Positions 24,199 to 32,383 of a stretch of 32,572 bases of DNA are shown piece by piece (positions within the stretch are counted from its first letter, which is position 1; each line of letters opens with the position of its first letter). The position numbers were made by a program, and so were the translations under genes. Below the pieces are notes generated by a model that was given only the letters and a program-made list of their open reading frames with translations, ran no database searches and was not told the DNA's origin. The stretch is from positions 1 through 32,572 of the forward strand of contig CAIYVX010000039.1 of NCBI GenBank assembly GCA_903929765.1. Reading direction: 5' to 3'. The stretch comes from an uncultured Planctomycetia bacterium. GTDB lineage: Bacteria; Planctomycetota; Phycisphaerae; FEN-1346; JAACEH01.

Positions 24199-25437
24199 TC
24201 ACCGATCCCCCAGGCACGTCCCCACCAGCCGCGCGCTCTCCACCAGCGGATGGTCCGGCGGCACAAATTTCCGCAGTCCCGCCACTTTCTCCAGCGGCAC
24301 CGGCTCACATTCCTCGCCCCGGTACCCGACCATCACGTTATACACCCCGCGCGCCAGCAACTCCGCCGCCTTCGTCCCCATCAGCGTGCACAGCATCCGG
24401 TCGAACGGCGTCGGTATCCCCCCGCGCTGCACGTGGCCCAGCGTCGTCACCCGCGCCTCCATCCCCGTCAGATCCTGCAACTGCCGCGCGATCCGGCTCG
24501 ACATCGGCTCCTGCACCACGTGATACGCCATCACCTCATCCTCGACGCGCCGCACAATCAGCGGCAAGCCCTCCCGCGTCTCGTCGTTCCACAACTCCTC
24601 CGCCAGCGCCGCCTCCTTCGTCTCCTTGCCCTTCTTTCCTTTTTTCGCCGCCTGCGCCGCCCGTTTCCCCGTCTCGCGCTCCAGCGCTTTTCGCGCCGCC
24701 TCCACTTCCGCCAGCGACCGCGCCCCTTCCGCCACCGCGATAATCGAGAACCGTTTCTCCGCCCGTCGACGTTCCAGCAGGTACTCCTTCACCACCTCCA
24801 GGTCGTACGGAATTTCCGGAATCAGCACCACGTCCGCACCGCCCGCCAGACCCGACCCCAGCGTCAGCCAACCCGTCCGATGGCCCATGATCTCGCACAC
24901 AATGATCCGGTGGTGGCTCGTCGCCGTCGTGTGCAGCCGGTCTATCGCCTCCGTCGCAATCATCATCGCCGTGTCGTACCCGAACGAAATGTCCGTCTCC
25001 ACCACGTCGTTGTCAATCGTCTTCGGCAACGTCATCACGTTCAGGCCGCCCTTTTTGTACAGCCGCCACGCATTTTTCTGCGTCCCCCCGCCGCCCAGGC
25101 ACACCAGGCAATCGATCTGCAACTTCCGCGCGTTCTCCACCGCCGCCGAAGTCATGTCCATCACCTTGTCGCCCATCGTCATCCGGTGCGGCTTGTCGCG
25201 GCTCGTTCCCAGAATCGTCCCCCCCTGCGTCAGAATCCCGCTCACCCGTTCATCGTCCAATTGTACGAACCGGTTTTCTACCAGACCCCGAAACCCGTCC
25301 AGAAACCCGACCACCCGAATCCCGTACTCGTTCATCGCCGTCTTGGCGATCGCCCGGATCGCCGAATTCAGCCCCGGACAATCACCCCCCGATGTCAGAA
25401 TCCCAATCGACCGCGTCTTGCTTTTTTTCTTGCCCAT
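24199..25437 (-). CDS. pfkA: 6-phosphofructokinase (group III type)
   Basis: A 412-residue phosphofructokinase for the committed step of glycolysis. TSGGDCPGLNSAIR binds nucleotide, PKTIDND holds the catalytic Asp142, and GHVQRGG is near the C-terminus. At the donor-selective positions it has GGGGT where PPi enzymes have GGDDT, and Lys139 where classical bacterial ATP enzymes have Gly. That mix is typical of group III, often ATP-dependent; the donor is uncertain. Residues of about 255-300 form a Lys/Ala/Glu-rich charged insert. ATG at 25437 follows GAGGG with 7-base spacing. ppk and hppA in the same window make PPi use worth testing. Confidence 0.93.
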   Translation of the reverse strand: MGKKKSKTRSIGILTSGGDCPGLNSAIRAIAKTAMNEYGIRVVGFLDGFRGLVENRFVQLDDERVSGILTQGGTILGTSRDKPHRMTMGDKVMDMTSAAVENARKLQIDCLVCLGGGGTQKNAWRLYKKGGLNVMTLPKTIDNDVVETDISFGYDTAMMIATEAIDRLHTTATSHHRIIVCEIMGHRTGWLTLGSGLAGGADVVLIPEIPYDLEVVKEYLLERRRAEKRFSIIAVAEGARSLAEVEAARKALERETGKRAAQAAKKGKKGKETKEAALAEELWNDETREGLPLIVRRVEDEVMAYHVVQEPMSSRIARQLQDLTGMEARVTTLGHVQRGGIPTPFDRMLCTLMGTKAAELLARGVYNVMVGYRGEECEPVPLEKVAGLRKFVPPDHPLVESARLVGTCLGDR

Positions 25438-25534
25438 GACCGTTCCCTCATTCCTCAAAATTCGAGTCGCTTTTTCTTTATTCACCCCGGTCCATTGTAC
25501 CCGCCGCCACGCTCGCCGCAACCTTGCCGTTTTG

Positions 25535-25564
25535 CTCGTAGGGACAGGGCTCTGCCCTGTCCGG
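25535..25564 (+). repeat. Module E copy 2
   Basis: Identical hairpin to copy 1, between two - genes, same orientation. Confidence 0.9.
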
Positions 25565-25573
25565 CTGTTTTTT

Positions 25574-25626
25574 CATCACCCCTCTCCCCGGGGAGAGGAT
25601 GGCCCGAAGTGCCGGATAAGGGGTTT
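25574..25626 (+). repeat. Module A copy 6, decayed
   Basis: First hairpin CTCTCCCCGGGGAGAG is perfect; the second (GGCCCGAAGTGCC) and the outer arm (TAAGGGGT) have unpaired changes. Confidence 0.7.
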
Positions 25627-25688
25627 CGCTAACCCCCTCCCGGCGCGCACCGCCCCAATATCAATACCCGGATTGCATTAAGAAATGA

Positions 25689-26138
25689 TTAATACGCCGC
25701 AAACACCTTCAGCACATCCCCCGGCGTCTTCGCCGCGATCAGTTTCTCTCTTACCTTCGGATTCTTCAGCACCAGCATCACCCGCGCCAAAGTCCGAATG
25801 TACAAATCCTGCTGTTCCGCACCCGCCGCAATCATCACCACGATGTGCACCGGTTTGTCGTCCAGGCTCCCGAACTGAATCCCTTTTTGCGACACGCCCA
25901 CCGCCAGCGTCACGTCGTCCACCGTCTTGATCTTCGCGTGCGGCACCGCGATCCCGAACCCGATCCCCGTGCTCATGATCAGTTCGCGCCCGCGAATCGC
26001 GTCCAGCAGTCCTGTCTCGTCGTGAATCACGTGTGAGTCCGCCAGCACGTGCACCAGCCGCGCCAGCACGCCTTCCTTATCCGTCTCTTCCAGCATCACG
26101 ACCCGCTGTTCCGTCAATAGTTTCGACAGGAATATCAT
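25689..26138 (-). CDS. PTS EIIA type-2 (fructose/nitrogen-type) protein
   Basis: A 149-residue PTS EIIA domain of the mannitol/fructose/Ntr class. The phosphorylated histidine is His67 in GIAVPHAKI. It stands alone with no EIIB/EIIC in the window, so a regulatory PtsN-like role is more likely than sugar uptake. ATG at 26138 is preceded by CGGAGAG. Some PVC members of this family also bear on stress signalling, but nothing here shows it. Confidence 0.92.
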   Translation of the reverse strand: MIFLSKLLTEQRVVMLEETDKEGVLARLVHVLADSHVIHDETGLLDAIRGRELIMSTGIGFGIAVPHAKIKTVDDVTLAVGVSQKGIQFGSLDDKPVHIVVMIAAGAEQQDLYIRTLARVMLVLKNPKVREKLIAAKTPGDVLKVFAAY

Positions 26139-26251
26139 GGCCGCTCTCCGATAGGGTTCCAGACTTGCCTCACGACACCACGCCCGACATTATACCCGCC
26201 CGCCCCGCCGCGTAAACAGTTATCCCGTTTCCTATCTCCCAACTCTTGTTG

Positions 26252-26257
26252 TACAAT
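26252..26257 (+). promoter_or_regulatory. Possible -10 box for panE
   Basis: TACAAT, with TTCCTA 17 bases upstream (26229-26234). If used, the module F repeat would form most of the panE leader. Confidence 0.3.
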
Positions 26258-26264
26258 CACAGCC

Positions 26265-26332
26265 GGGTGGCATGGTCCACGCTTGCGTGGCCAGGCCCAG
26301 GTTGTGCCACGGCGGGTCTTGCCCCGCCGTGC
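26265..26332 (+). repeat. Module F copy 3, full two-hairpin form
   Basis: First hairpin as in copies 1 and 2 (last arm changed to GGCCAGGC), second hairpin CACGGCGGG-TCTTGC-CCCGCCGTG. It sits in the leader of panE and gives that frame a false start at 26272. Confidence 0.85.
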
Positions 26333-26346
26333 GAAATGGAGAAACC

Positions 26347-27291
26347 ATGAATTCGCCTTCTCCCCCCAAAAATATCATCATCGTCGGTCCCGGCGCCCTC
26401 GGCACCCTCTTCGCCGTCCGCCTCGCCCGTTCCGGCGCCGCCGTCACCATTCTCGACCACCGACCCGACCGCGCCGCCGAAATCCGCCGCGACGGCCTCA
26501 CCCTCATCACCGCCGATGGCCCGCTCTCCGCCCCTGTCGCCGCCGAATCTTCCCCCGACCGCCTCCCCGCCGCCGATCTCATCATCCTCGCCGTCAAATC
26601 CACCGCTCTCGCCGACGCCGGCCGCGCCCTCCGCGAAATCAAATTTCCGTCCACCATCCTCACCATCCAGAACGGACTCGGCATCCTCGACGCCTTCAGC
26701 GCCGCCCTCGGCCCTGCCGCCGCCACCCACCGCCTCATCGCCGCCGTCACCTACCAGGCCGCCCACCGCGCCCCCGACGGTCTCGTCCACCAGGCCGCCA
26801 GCCTCCCCACCTTCATCGACGCCCGACCCGACCTCCGCGACGCCGCCGAATCCATCGCCGCCCTTTTCAACGCCGCCGGCCTCCCCGCCCGCCTCGAACC
26901 CGACCTCCGCCACGCCCTCTGGCGCAAACTCATCGTCAACGTCTCGATCAATGCCCTCACCGCCCTCGAATGCGTCTCCAACGGTGCCCTGCTCCAGCGC
27001 CCGCCCCTGCGCCGCCGCATGTTGGCCCTGGCCCGCGAAGCCGCCAGCGCCGCCCGTTCCGACGGCCTCGCCATCTCCGACGAAGAAGCCGAACAAGCCG
27101 CCCTCGACGCCGCCGCCGCCACCGCCCGCAACGTCTCCAGCATGCGCCAGGACCTCGACGCCGGTCGCCCCACCGAAATCGAATTCTTGAACGGCGCCGT
27201 CCTCCGCCTCGCCGACTCCCACGGCCTCGACCTCCCCGAAATGCGCACCCTCACCGACGCCGTCCGCGCCCTCGCCGACCTGAAATCATAA
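26347..27291 (+). CDS. panE: 2-dehydropantoate 2-reductase
   Basis: A 314-residue ketopantoate reductase, the NADPH step to pantoate in CoA synthesis. GPGALGTLFA at about residues 14-23 is the dinucleotide loop, LAVKS follows near 80, the catalytic Lys194 is in WRKLIVN, and the C-terminal SMRQDLDAGRPTEIEFLNG is diagnostic. ATG at 26347 has GGAGA at 26338-26342 with slightly short spacing. No other pantothenate gene is near. Confidence 0.94.
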   Translation: MNSPSPPKNIIIVGPGALGTLFAVRLARSGAAVTILDHRPDRAAEIRRDGLTLITADGPLSAPVAAESSPDRLPAADLIILAVKSTALADAGRALREIKFPSTILTIQNGLGILDAFSAALGPAAATHRLIAAVTYQAAHRAPDGLVHQAASLPTFIDARPDLRDAAESIAALFNAAGLPARLEPDLRHALWRKLIVNVSINALTALECVSNGALLQRPPLRRRMLALAREAASAARSDGLAISDEEAEQAALDAAAATARNVSSMRQDLDAGRPTEIEFLNGAVLRLADSHGLDLPEMRTLTDAVRALADLKS

Positions 27292-27313
27292 CTTGGGAAA
27301 TGTTGCTTCTTTT

Positions 27314-27375
27314 ATGTAGGGTGGCTGCTTGCCGCCACGCGGCAATAAAAAGCCGTTTTCCGCTTGGCGTTGCCG
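27314..27375 (+). repeat. Module C copy 6
   Basis: ATGTAGGGTGGCTGCTTGCC with GCCAC arm, CAATAAAAAGCCG, then TTTTCCGCTTGGCGTTGCCG. It lies between convergent genes. Confidence 0.85.
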
Positions 27376-27408
27376 TTTCTTCTTTGTTGCTGTTTCTTCT
27401 TTGTTGCT
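27375..27408 (+). repeat. 17-bp tandem repeat in a linker
   Basis: GTTTCTTCTTTGTTGCT twice in a row without mismatch, then a partial third. The linker thus grows by tandem duplication. Confidence 0.75.
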
Positions 27409-27482
27409 GTTGCTTCTTTTTTATACCGTTTCTTTTTTATTTCCTCGTCCCGGCCGCCTCCCGCCCCCCTAAACATCCCCGC

Positions 27483-27504
27483 AAAGCCCCGAAGGGGCGA
27501 AAGT
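27483..27504 (+). repeat. GCCCC-GAA-GGGGC hairpin
   Basis: AAAGCCCCGAAGGGGCGAAA, the same as the inner part of the nested element at 15924. Confidence 0.6.
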
Positions 27505-27532
27505 ACCGCATACAAATTCTTAACCGCTTCGC

Positions 27533-27575
27533 TTTTTATTTTTAATTTTTCATTTTTAATTTTTAATTTTGAATT
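27533..27575 (+). repeat. AT-rich 7-bp tandem array (module L)
   Basis: TTTTTAA/TTTTTCA units just downstream of the lptG stop codon (gene on -). Confidence 0.65.
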
Positions 27576-27581
27576 GCCGCA

Positions 27582-28817
27582 CTACGTGCGGACATTATCC
27601 AGCGTCAATATCGCCACCGGCGTAAATATGAAAACCGGCAAATACGCCGCCAGCGCCGGCGGCAAATCCCCCCGGCCCCCGAACTCCACCGCCACGTACT
27701 CCACCCCCAGCACCAGCACGAACAAGCCGATGCAGAACATCACCGACAGCAGATAGCTCTTCCCCTCCTGCCCCACGATAAACGGCAGCCCCAGCAAAAG
27801 GAGAACGATGTTCAGAATCGGCTTGGCAAAATGTTTGTGCATCGCCACTTCCACCACCGGCGCGTTCACCTGCGACGAACTCAGCAGCCTCCGCGTTTCC
27901 CCGAACGAAAGATAATTGTAGAACTCCGACCGCTTCTGCCGCTCGAGCGCCGTCGGATCAATGTCCGTCGCGTAAAAGGCCACCGCATGCCCCGTCGTCT
28001 GCTTCTCCTGCGGCGGCGTCTCGCCAGGCTGAGGATACGGTTGGTACCACCCCTTCGTCAGCCGCCAACCCCGGCGCGCCTGGTCATAAACTGCCGCATC
28101 CGCCTCGATCACGCCCAGGTTCCGCGCCGTCTTGTCCCGCAACGAAATCTGCACCGCATGCACCCGGACCTGCTCGTGCGTCGCCGGATCCTCGGTGAAT
28201 TTCCCCTTCATCATCCGCTCTTTCGGCGAAAACAGCGGCGCGTACAGCAGCGAATTCTGCCCGTCCTCCACGTACTTCACCTCGAACTCGGTCGGGCCGC
28301 CGGCCATCGTATGGTCCCCTGTCAACTGCTCCACCATGTTCGGCAGACACAGTTCCTGATCCACCACATACAAGAGCGAGATCACCACCGAACCCACGAT
28401 GATCGGCCACAGGATCCGGTACACGCTCACTCCGGAGGCCTTCAAAGCCGTCAACTCGTTGGTCTTATTGAGCCGCGCTATCGCAAACGCCCCGCCCACC
28501 AGCAGCGCCGCCCCGCTCAGCCACTCGAAATACTCAAACGACCGGTAAAAATAATAGGCCACAATGTGCCAGAATACCTGCCAGGACCCGGGTCGGGCAT
28601 GCTCGTTGGCCGGTCCCTGGCCCGCCTCCCCCGTCTTTGCTGCGGCCTGTCCTGCCGCGGCCGGGGCCTGGACCGACTGCTGACCCGGCGCCACCCGGAG
28701 CAAGTCCTCGAGGTTCATCACCATGTCCACCATGATCGTCAACGCCATCATGGCCACGAAGACCACGGCGAACGAAAACAGGAACCCCTTCAGAACATAT
28801 TTATCAACTATCTTCAT
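27582..28817 (-). CDS. lptG: LPS export permease LptF/LptG family (probable LptG)
   Basis: A 411-residue YjgP/YjgQ-family permease. In Gram-negatives LptF and LptG form the membrane part of the LptB2FG exporter, which extracts LPS from the inner membrane. It has three N-terminal helices (about residues 12-33, 90-112, 130-155), the conserved coupling stretch NELTALKASGVS after the second, a periplasmic beta-jellyroll region and three C-terminal helices. The LptG label rests on gene order: it follows the paralogue by 10 bases. Unusual is an Ala/Gln/Gly-rich insert of about 35 residues (roughly 42-77) in the first periplasmic loop. Confidence 0.88.
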   Translation of the reverse strand: MKIVDKYVLKGFLFSFAVVFVAMMALTIMVDMVMNLEDLLRVAPGQQSVQAPAAAGQAAAKTGEAGQGPANEHARPGSWQVFWHIVAYYFYRSFEYFEWLSGAALLVGGAFAIARLNKTNELTALKASGVSVYRILWPIIVGSVVISLLYVVDQELCLPNMVEQLTGDHTMAGGPTEFEVKYVEDGQNSLLYAPLFSPKERMMKGKFTEDPATHEQVRVHAVQISLRDKTARNLGVIEADAAVYDQARRGWRLTKGWYQPYPQPGETPPQEKQTTGHAVAFYATDIDPTALERQKRSEFYNYLSFGETRRLLSSSQVNAPVVEVAMHKHFAKPILNIVLLLLGLPFIVGQEGKSYLLSVMFCIGLFVLVLGVEYVAVEFGGRGDLPPALAAYLPVFIFTPVAILTLDNVRT

Positions 28818-28827
28818 AGCGCCGTTC

Positions 28828-30072
28828 CTACTGCCGCAACAACCGCCCGACCAGGATCACATCCAGCACCGCCACCACCGCGTTACCCAGCCACATCACC
28901 CAGATCAGCGAATGCGCCTGCGCCGGCGCCGCTTTCACCATGTGCACGCCCAGCAGCACCGCAAAGATCGCAAACAGCCCCGGCCCCATGCTCACCGCAA
29001 ACGCCGTCAGAATGTGCCCGTGACGGAACATCGTCCCCAGGGCCGCCCCCAGGCCCACCAGCAACACGCAGCTCGCCATCGACGCGTAACGCGATTGCAT
29101 CTCCGCCACCGTCGCCGCTCGGAGGCTCTTTTCCGTTTGATCCAGCGCCTCGGGACCCGCCCCCAGCGCCACCGCATTCTTGTATTCAAAGGTGTCCCGC
29201 GCATTACCCAGCCGCCGATTCAACTGCGACAGCGTCAACTGCTCCGGCTTGAGCACTTGCGTTTCCATCAGCACTTCCCAGATCGTCGGGCTGTCCAGCA
29301 TGCTCCGCTCGTTGCTCTCGTCCGTAGCGTAAACGTCGAAAAATTGCACCATCGCCCGGCCCCGGTTCACCACCCGAGCGTCCCAGCAGCCCGGCGCCGA
29401 GGCCACCTCTTCACGCGTCAGATGTCGCGGCGGTTTGCCCGACTCCGGTCGCGGAACCTCACGAACCTCCGTCGTCGCCTCCGCCGGAAAAAATCGCACA
29501 TAGGCCGCCGGAGCCTTCGCCTCAAACCGCTGTCCGTTCGGATTCATGTACCGCGCCACCACCCCGTACAGCATCTGGCCTTCCGTGTGCTTCGCGTAAA
29601 TGTAGAAGCCCTGCGCCTTGTACTCGAAACTCTTCTTCGTCTGCATCCGGTTAAAAAATATCCGTTCGATGTGATCCGTCCCCACCCGCGCTGCCGATTC
29701 CTTGGCCCACGGTATCACCCGGTCGAACAGCACAAAATTCGTGCACCCGATCAACAGGCCCACCGCCAGCGCCGGCCACAGCAGGCTCGACATCGAAACC
29801 CCCGACGCCCGGCACGCCGTCAACTCGTTGTCAGCCGACAACCGGCCATACACCAGCGTCGTCGTCAACAGCGCGCTGATCGGCATCGCAAACACCAGCA
29901 TCGCCGGCACGAAATACAGCACCAACTGCACCGAATCCGCCGGACCCAGCCCGCGCTCACGCAACTGGCTCAACGCATACGCGATCGCCAGAAAAAACGT
30001 CAGCGCCGCCGTCGACAGCACCAGCACCTTGATCAACTCCATGAAAATGTACCGATGCAGTATCCGTCGCAC
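28828..30072 (-). CDS. lptF: LPS export permease LptF/LptG family (probable LptF)
   Basis: A 414-residue paralogue of the next gene. It starts MRRILHRYIFMELIKVLVLS, has the coupling stretch NELTACRASGVS near residue 85, a long periplasmic region (about 125-300) and three C-terminal helices. Together with the adjacent lptG it should form the permease heterodimer of the LPS transporter; lptB, lptC, lptA and lptD are not in the window. It shows that the host has an asymmetric or LPS-like outer membrane. ATG at 30072; the ribosome site is weak. Order and 10-base spacing indicate one operon. Confidence 0.88.
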   Translation of the reverse strand: MRRILHRYIFMELIKVLVLSTAALTFFLAIAYALSQLRERGLGPADSVQLVLYFVPAMLVFAMPISALLTTTLVYGRLSADNELTACRASGVSMSSLLWPALAVGLLIGCTNFVLFDRVIPWAKESAARVGTDHIERIFFNRMQTKKSFEYKAQGFYIYAKHTEGQMLYGVVARYMNPNGQRFEAKAPAAYVRFFPAEATTEVREVPRPESGKPPRHLTREEVASAPGCWDARVVNRGRAMVQFFDVYATDESNERSMLDSPTIWEVLMETQVLKPEQLTLSQLNRRLGNARDTFEYKNAVALGAGPEALDQTEKSLRAATVAEMQSRYASMASCVLLVGLGAALGTMFRHGHILTAFAVSMGPGLFAIFAVLLGVHMVKAAPAQAHSLIWVMWLGNAVVAVLDVILVGRLLRQ

Positions 30073-30091
30073 CTGTTGCCCTTATTCTGGC

Positions 30092-30120
30092 CTCGTAGGG
30101 ACAGGGCTCTGCCCTGTCCG
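30092..30120 (+). repeat. Module E copy 3
   Basis: Same 9-bp stem as the other copies, in a divergent intergenic region. Confidence 0.9.
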
Positions 30121-30143
30121 TGCCGTTGCTTCTTCTTTTTAAG

Positions 30144-30162
30144 CCCCCAGCACTGCTGGGGG
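30144..30162 (+). repeat. Module B copy 5
   Basis: Central base C; left flank TTTTTAAG, right flank GATGCTGTTTCTTC. Confidence 0.9.
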
Positions 30163-30329
30163 ATGCTGTTTCTTCTTTTGCTGTTGTCACTAACCACTAA
30201 CCACTGCCCACGACCCACTGCCTTTCACTCTATCTCCCCCACCCCGCTCCGGCAAGTTAAAATGCCCCCTCCAAAACCCTCCCCGACCCGACCCGTCAAC
30301 TTTCCTCCTTCCATTTTTCCTTTTCCCGG

Positions 30330-30335
30330 TATAAT
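30330..30335 (+). promoter_or_regulatory. TATAAT box for the methyltransferase gene
   Basis: A perfect -10 hexamer 48 bases before the start; no recognisable -35. Confidence 0.4.
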
Positions 30336-30383
30336 AAACCATTTGCCGGTTTCCCTCTTTCCAACCGCGGAGCCGCCCTGACG

Positions 30384-31013
30384 ATGGACGTTCTCAAACT
30401 TCAATCACGCCAGGAATTCGACGCCTGGGCCGAGTCCTACGACCGCAGCATCCTCCAGCGACTCCTCTTCGCCCCCGCCCACCGCCGCATCATCCAGGAA
30501 ATCGGCGACGTCGCCCAAGCCCGCATTCTCGACATCGGCTGCGGCACCGGCCGCCTCGCCCAACGTCTCGCCGACGGCCGACCCCACACCCGTGTCTTCG
30601 CCGTCGACCTCTCCGAATCCATGATTCGCGCCGCCCACGGCCACATCGCCGCCCACGACCGCATTCACCGCGCCGTCGCCGACAGCGAGCATCTCCCCTT
30701 TCTCGACGCCGCCTTCGACTTCGTCACCTGCTCCAACTCCTTTCACCACTACCCGAACCAGCAGGCCGCCCTCCGCGAAATGCACCGCGTCCTCGCGCCC
30801 GGCGGACGACTCATCCTCGCCGACGGCTTTCGCGACCAGTGGTTCGGCCATTTGATTTACGACCTCGCCGTCCCGCGCTTCGAGGGCCGCCAGGTCCATC
30901 ACGCTTCCGCCGAAGAGTTCCGCCGACTCTGCCAAAACGCCGGCTTCCACGACCTGCACCAGAGTACCGTTTCTTTTCCCGCGCCCTTCATCGTCACCAC
31001 CGCCGTCGCCTGA
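30384..31013 (+). CDS. Class I SAM-dependent methyltransferase
   Basis: A 209-residue methyltransferase of the UbiE/type-11 kind. Motif I is LDIGCGTGRLA at about residues 48-58, the acidic ribose ligand is in AVDLSESM near 75, DSEHLPF marks the adenine pocket and HRVLAPGGRLILAD is motif IV. FDAWAESYD near the N-terminus is common in quinone and small-molecule methyltransferases. The substrate is unknown and no pathway neighbours are present. ATG at 30384; CGGAG at about 30368-30372 is a little far upstream. Confidence 0.9.
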   Translation: MDVLKLQSRQEFDAWAESYDRSILQRLLFAPAHRRIIQEIGDVAQARILDIGCGTGRLAQRLADGRPHTRVFAVDLSESMIRAAHGHIAAHDRIHRAVADSEHLPFLDAAFDFVTCSNSFHHYPNQQAALREMHRVLAPGGRLILADGFRDQWFGHLIYDLAVPRFEGRQVHHASAEEFRRLCQNAGFHDLHQSTVSFPAPFIVTTAVA

Positions 31014-31047
31014 GCCGGGGAATGCTGTTGCCGTTGTTGTCGCTGTT

Positions 31048-31110
31048 ATGCAGGGTGGCTGCTTGCAGCCACGCGGTCCAATAAAATGCCGTTTTCCGCT
31101 TGGCGTTGCT
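31048..31110 (+). repeat. Module C copy 7
   Basis: ATGCAGG, hairpin GTGGCTGC-TT-GCAGCCAC, then ATAAAATGCCGTTTTCCGC and TTGGCGTTGC. Confidence 0.85.
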
Positions 31111-31129
31111 GTTTCTTCTTCTTTTGAAG

Positions 31130-31148
31130 CCCCCAGCATTGCTGGGGG
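31130..31148 (+). repeat. Module B copy 6
   Basis: Central base T; left flank TTTTGAAG, right flank GACGCCGTTTCTTC. Confidence 0.9.
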
Positions 31149-31216
31149 ACGCCGTTTCTTCTTTTTTGCTGTTTCTACCTGAAGTCTGAAGCCTGCTTTT
31201 CCTTGAGTTCGTGACC

Positions 31217-32086
31217 ATGACCCCATTTTTCAAATTTTCCCTCCTCGCCCTCTGCCTCGCCGCCCTCTTGGCCCCCGCCCGGCTTCTCGCCGCCGACGCG
31301 CCGCCGCCCTCCTCCGCCGTCGCCCCCAAGCCCGTCGCCGCCGCTCCCGTCCCCACCCCGCCCCACCCCGGCCCCGAACTCGACGCCGCCATCGCTCGGT
31401 GGAAAAAATTCGATTGGGACGCCGCCGTCAAGGCCGACCAACTGAAATTCCTCTACCTCGTCCAGCAGAAATGTCAGGAAACCATCGTCGATTTCACCGC
31501 CCGGTTCTTCAAGCAGGAACGCATCAAAGGCGAACTCCACGACGAGGAGACCGCCGACATGAAATGGCGCGGCTCACCCTTCAGCGTCTACATGAAATAC
31601 GTCATCGGAGACGAGGGCCGCGAGGTTCTCTACGTCGCCGGACAATACGACAACAAAATCCTCGCCCATCCCGGCGGACTCCTCGGCTACCTCATCAAAG
31701 TCAAATTCGCTCCCGACGACCCCGCCGCTCTCAAGAACAACCTCCGACCCATCACCGCCACCGGCATGATCAACATGATGTCCGTCGTCGTCACCCAATG
31801 CGCCCTCGCCCGCGCCAACGGCGACCTCCAACTCCAATATGGCGGAAAGATCGAAGTCGGCGGAAGGCCCGCCTATGCCATCGTTCGCCTCCTCCCCAAC
31901 AAACCCATCTACCCCAACAAGGAACTCGTCTTTCTCGTCGACGTGGCCGACATCGTCCCCGTCGGCGGCGACTCCTACGGCTGGGACGGCCAGCTTTTCA
32001 CCAAATACCGCTTCACCGACTTCAAAATCAACCCCGGCCTTACCGACCGCGACTTCGACCGCGACAACAAAGACTACGGCTTCTGA
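31217..32086 (+). CDS. Secreted DUF1571 protein (LolA-like fold expected)
   Basis: A 289-residue exported protein. A signal peptide (about residues 1-26, cleavage near LLAADA) is followed by a Pro/Ala linker and a DUF1571 domain: IVDFTARFFKQERIKGEL, MKWRGSPFSVYMKY, VLYVAGQYDNKILAHPGG and the C-terminal LTDRDFDRDNKDYGF. The family is largely planctomycetal and resembles outer-membrane lipoprotein-sorting proteins; its function is not established. ATG at 31217 is chosen over GTG at 31211; neither has a good ribosome site. The preceding gene is separated by about 200 bases of repeats. Confidence 0.9.
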   Translation: MTPFFKFSLLALCLAALLAPARLLAADAPPPSSAVAPKPVAAAPVPTPPHPGPELDAAIARWKKFDWDAAVKADQLKFLYLVQQKCQETIVDFTARFFKQERIKGELHDEETADMKWRGSPFSVYMKYVIGDEGREVLYVAGQYDNKILAHPGGLLGYLIKVKFAPDDPAALKNNLRPITATGMINMMSVVVTQCALARANGDLQLQYGGKIEVGGRPAYAIVRLLPNKPIYPNKELVFLVDVADIVPVGGDSYGWDGQLFTKYRFTDFKINPGLTDRDFDRDNKDYGF

Positions 32087-32104
32087 TTGGGGGCTGTTGC
32101 CGTC

Positions 32105-32170
32105 ATGTAAGGGCGGTTGCGCTGTTTGCAGCCACCACAAATAAAGGCCGTTTTCCGCTTGGCGTTGCCG
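32105..32170 (+). repeat. Module C copy 8, decayed
   Basis: ATGTAAGGGCGGTTGC, an imperfect arm TTTGCAGCCACC, then AAAGGCCGTTTTCCGC and TTGGCGTTGCC. The tail is intact while the hairpin has lost pairing. Confidence 0.7.
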
Positions 32171-32185
32171 TTGTAGTTTCTGTTT

Positions 32186-32227
32186 CTTCACCCCTCTCCC
32201 TTGAGGGGAGAGGGTAGGGTGAGGGTG
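32186..32227 (+). repeat. Module A copy 7, second hairpin deleted
   Basis: CTTCACCCCTCTCCC, loop TTGA, GGGGAGAGGG, then TAGGGTGAGGG; the GGCC hairpin is missing. Confidence 0.75.
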
Positions 32228-32230
32228 CTG

Positions 32231-32269
32231 TTGTTTTTGTTGCCGTTGTTTTTGTTGCCGTTGTTTTTG
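32231..32269 (+). repeat. 15-bp tandem repeat in a linker
   Basis: TTGTTTTTGTTGCCG twice exactly plus nine bases of a third unit. Confidence 0.75.
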
Positions 32270-32272
32270 AAG

Positions 32273-32291
32273 CCCCCAGCACTGCTGGGGG
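32273..32291 (+). repeat. Module B copy 7
   Basis: Central base C; left flank TTTTTGAAG, right flank GATGCTGTTTCTTC; between convergent genes. Confidence 0.9.
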
Positions 32292-32323
32292 ATGCTGTTT
32301 CTTCTTCTTCTTGTTTCTTCTTA

Positions 32324-32377
32324 TGTTTTTTAATTTTTAATTTTTAATTTTTCATTTTTAATTTTTCATTTTTAATT
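32324..32377 (+). repeat. AT-rich 7-bp tandem array (module L)
   Basis: TTTTTAA/TTTTTCA units just downstream of the stop codon of the last gene (on -). Confidence 0.65.
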
Positions 32378-32383
32378 CGCTTC

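Larger units (their letters stand above)
30073..30383. other. Gene-free divergent region between lptF and the methyltransferase gene
   Basis: About 310 bases: module E (30092), a linker, module B (30144), TAACCACTAACCACTGCCCA, then about 150 bases of unique C-rich sequence with the TATAAT box at 30330. No gene is seen. Confidence 0.65.
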
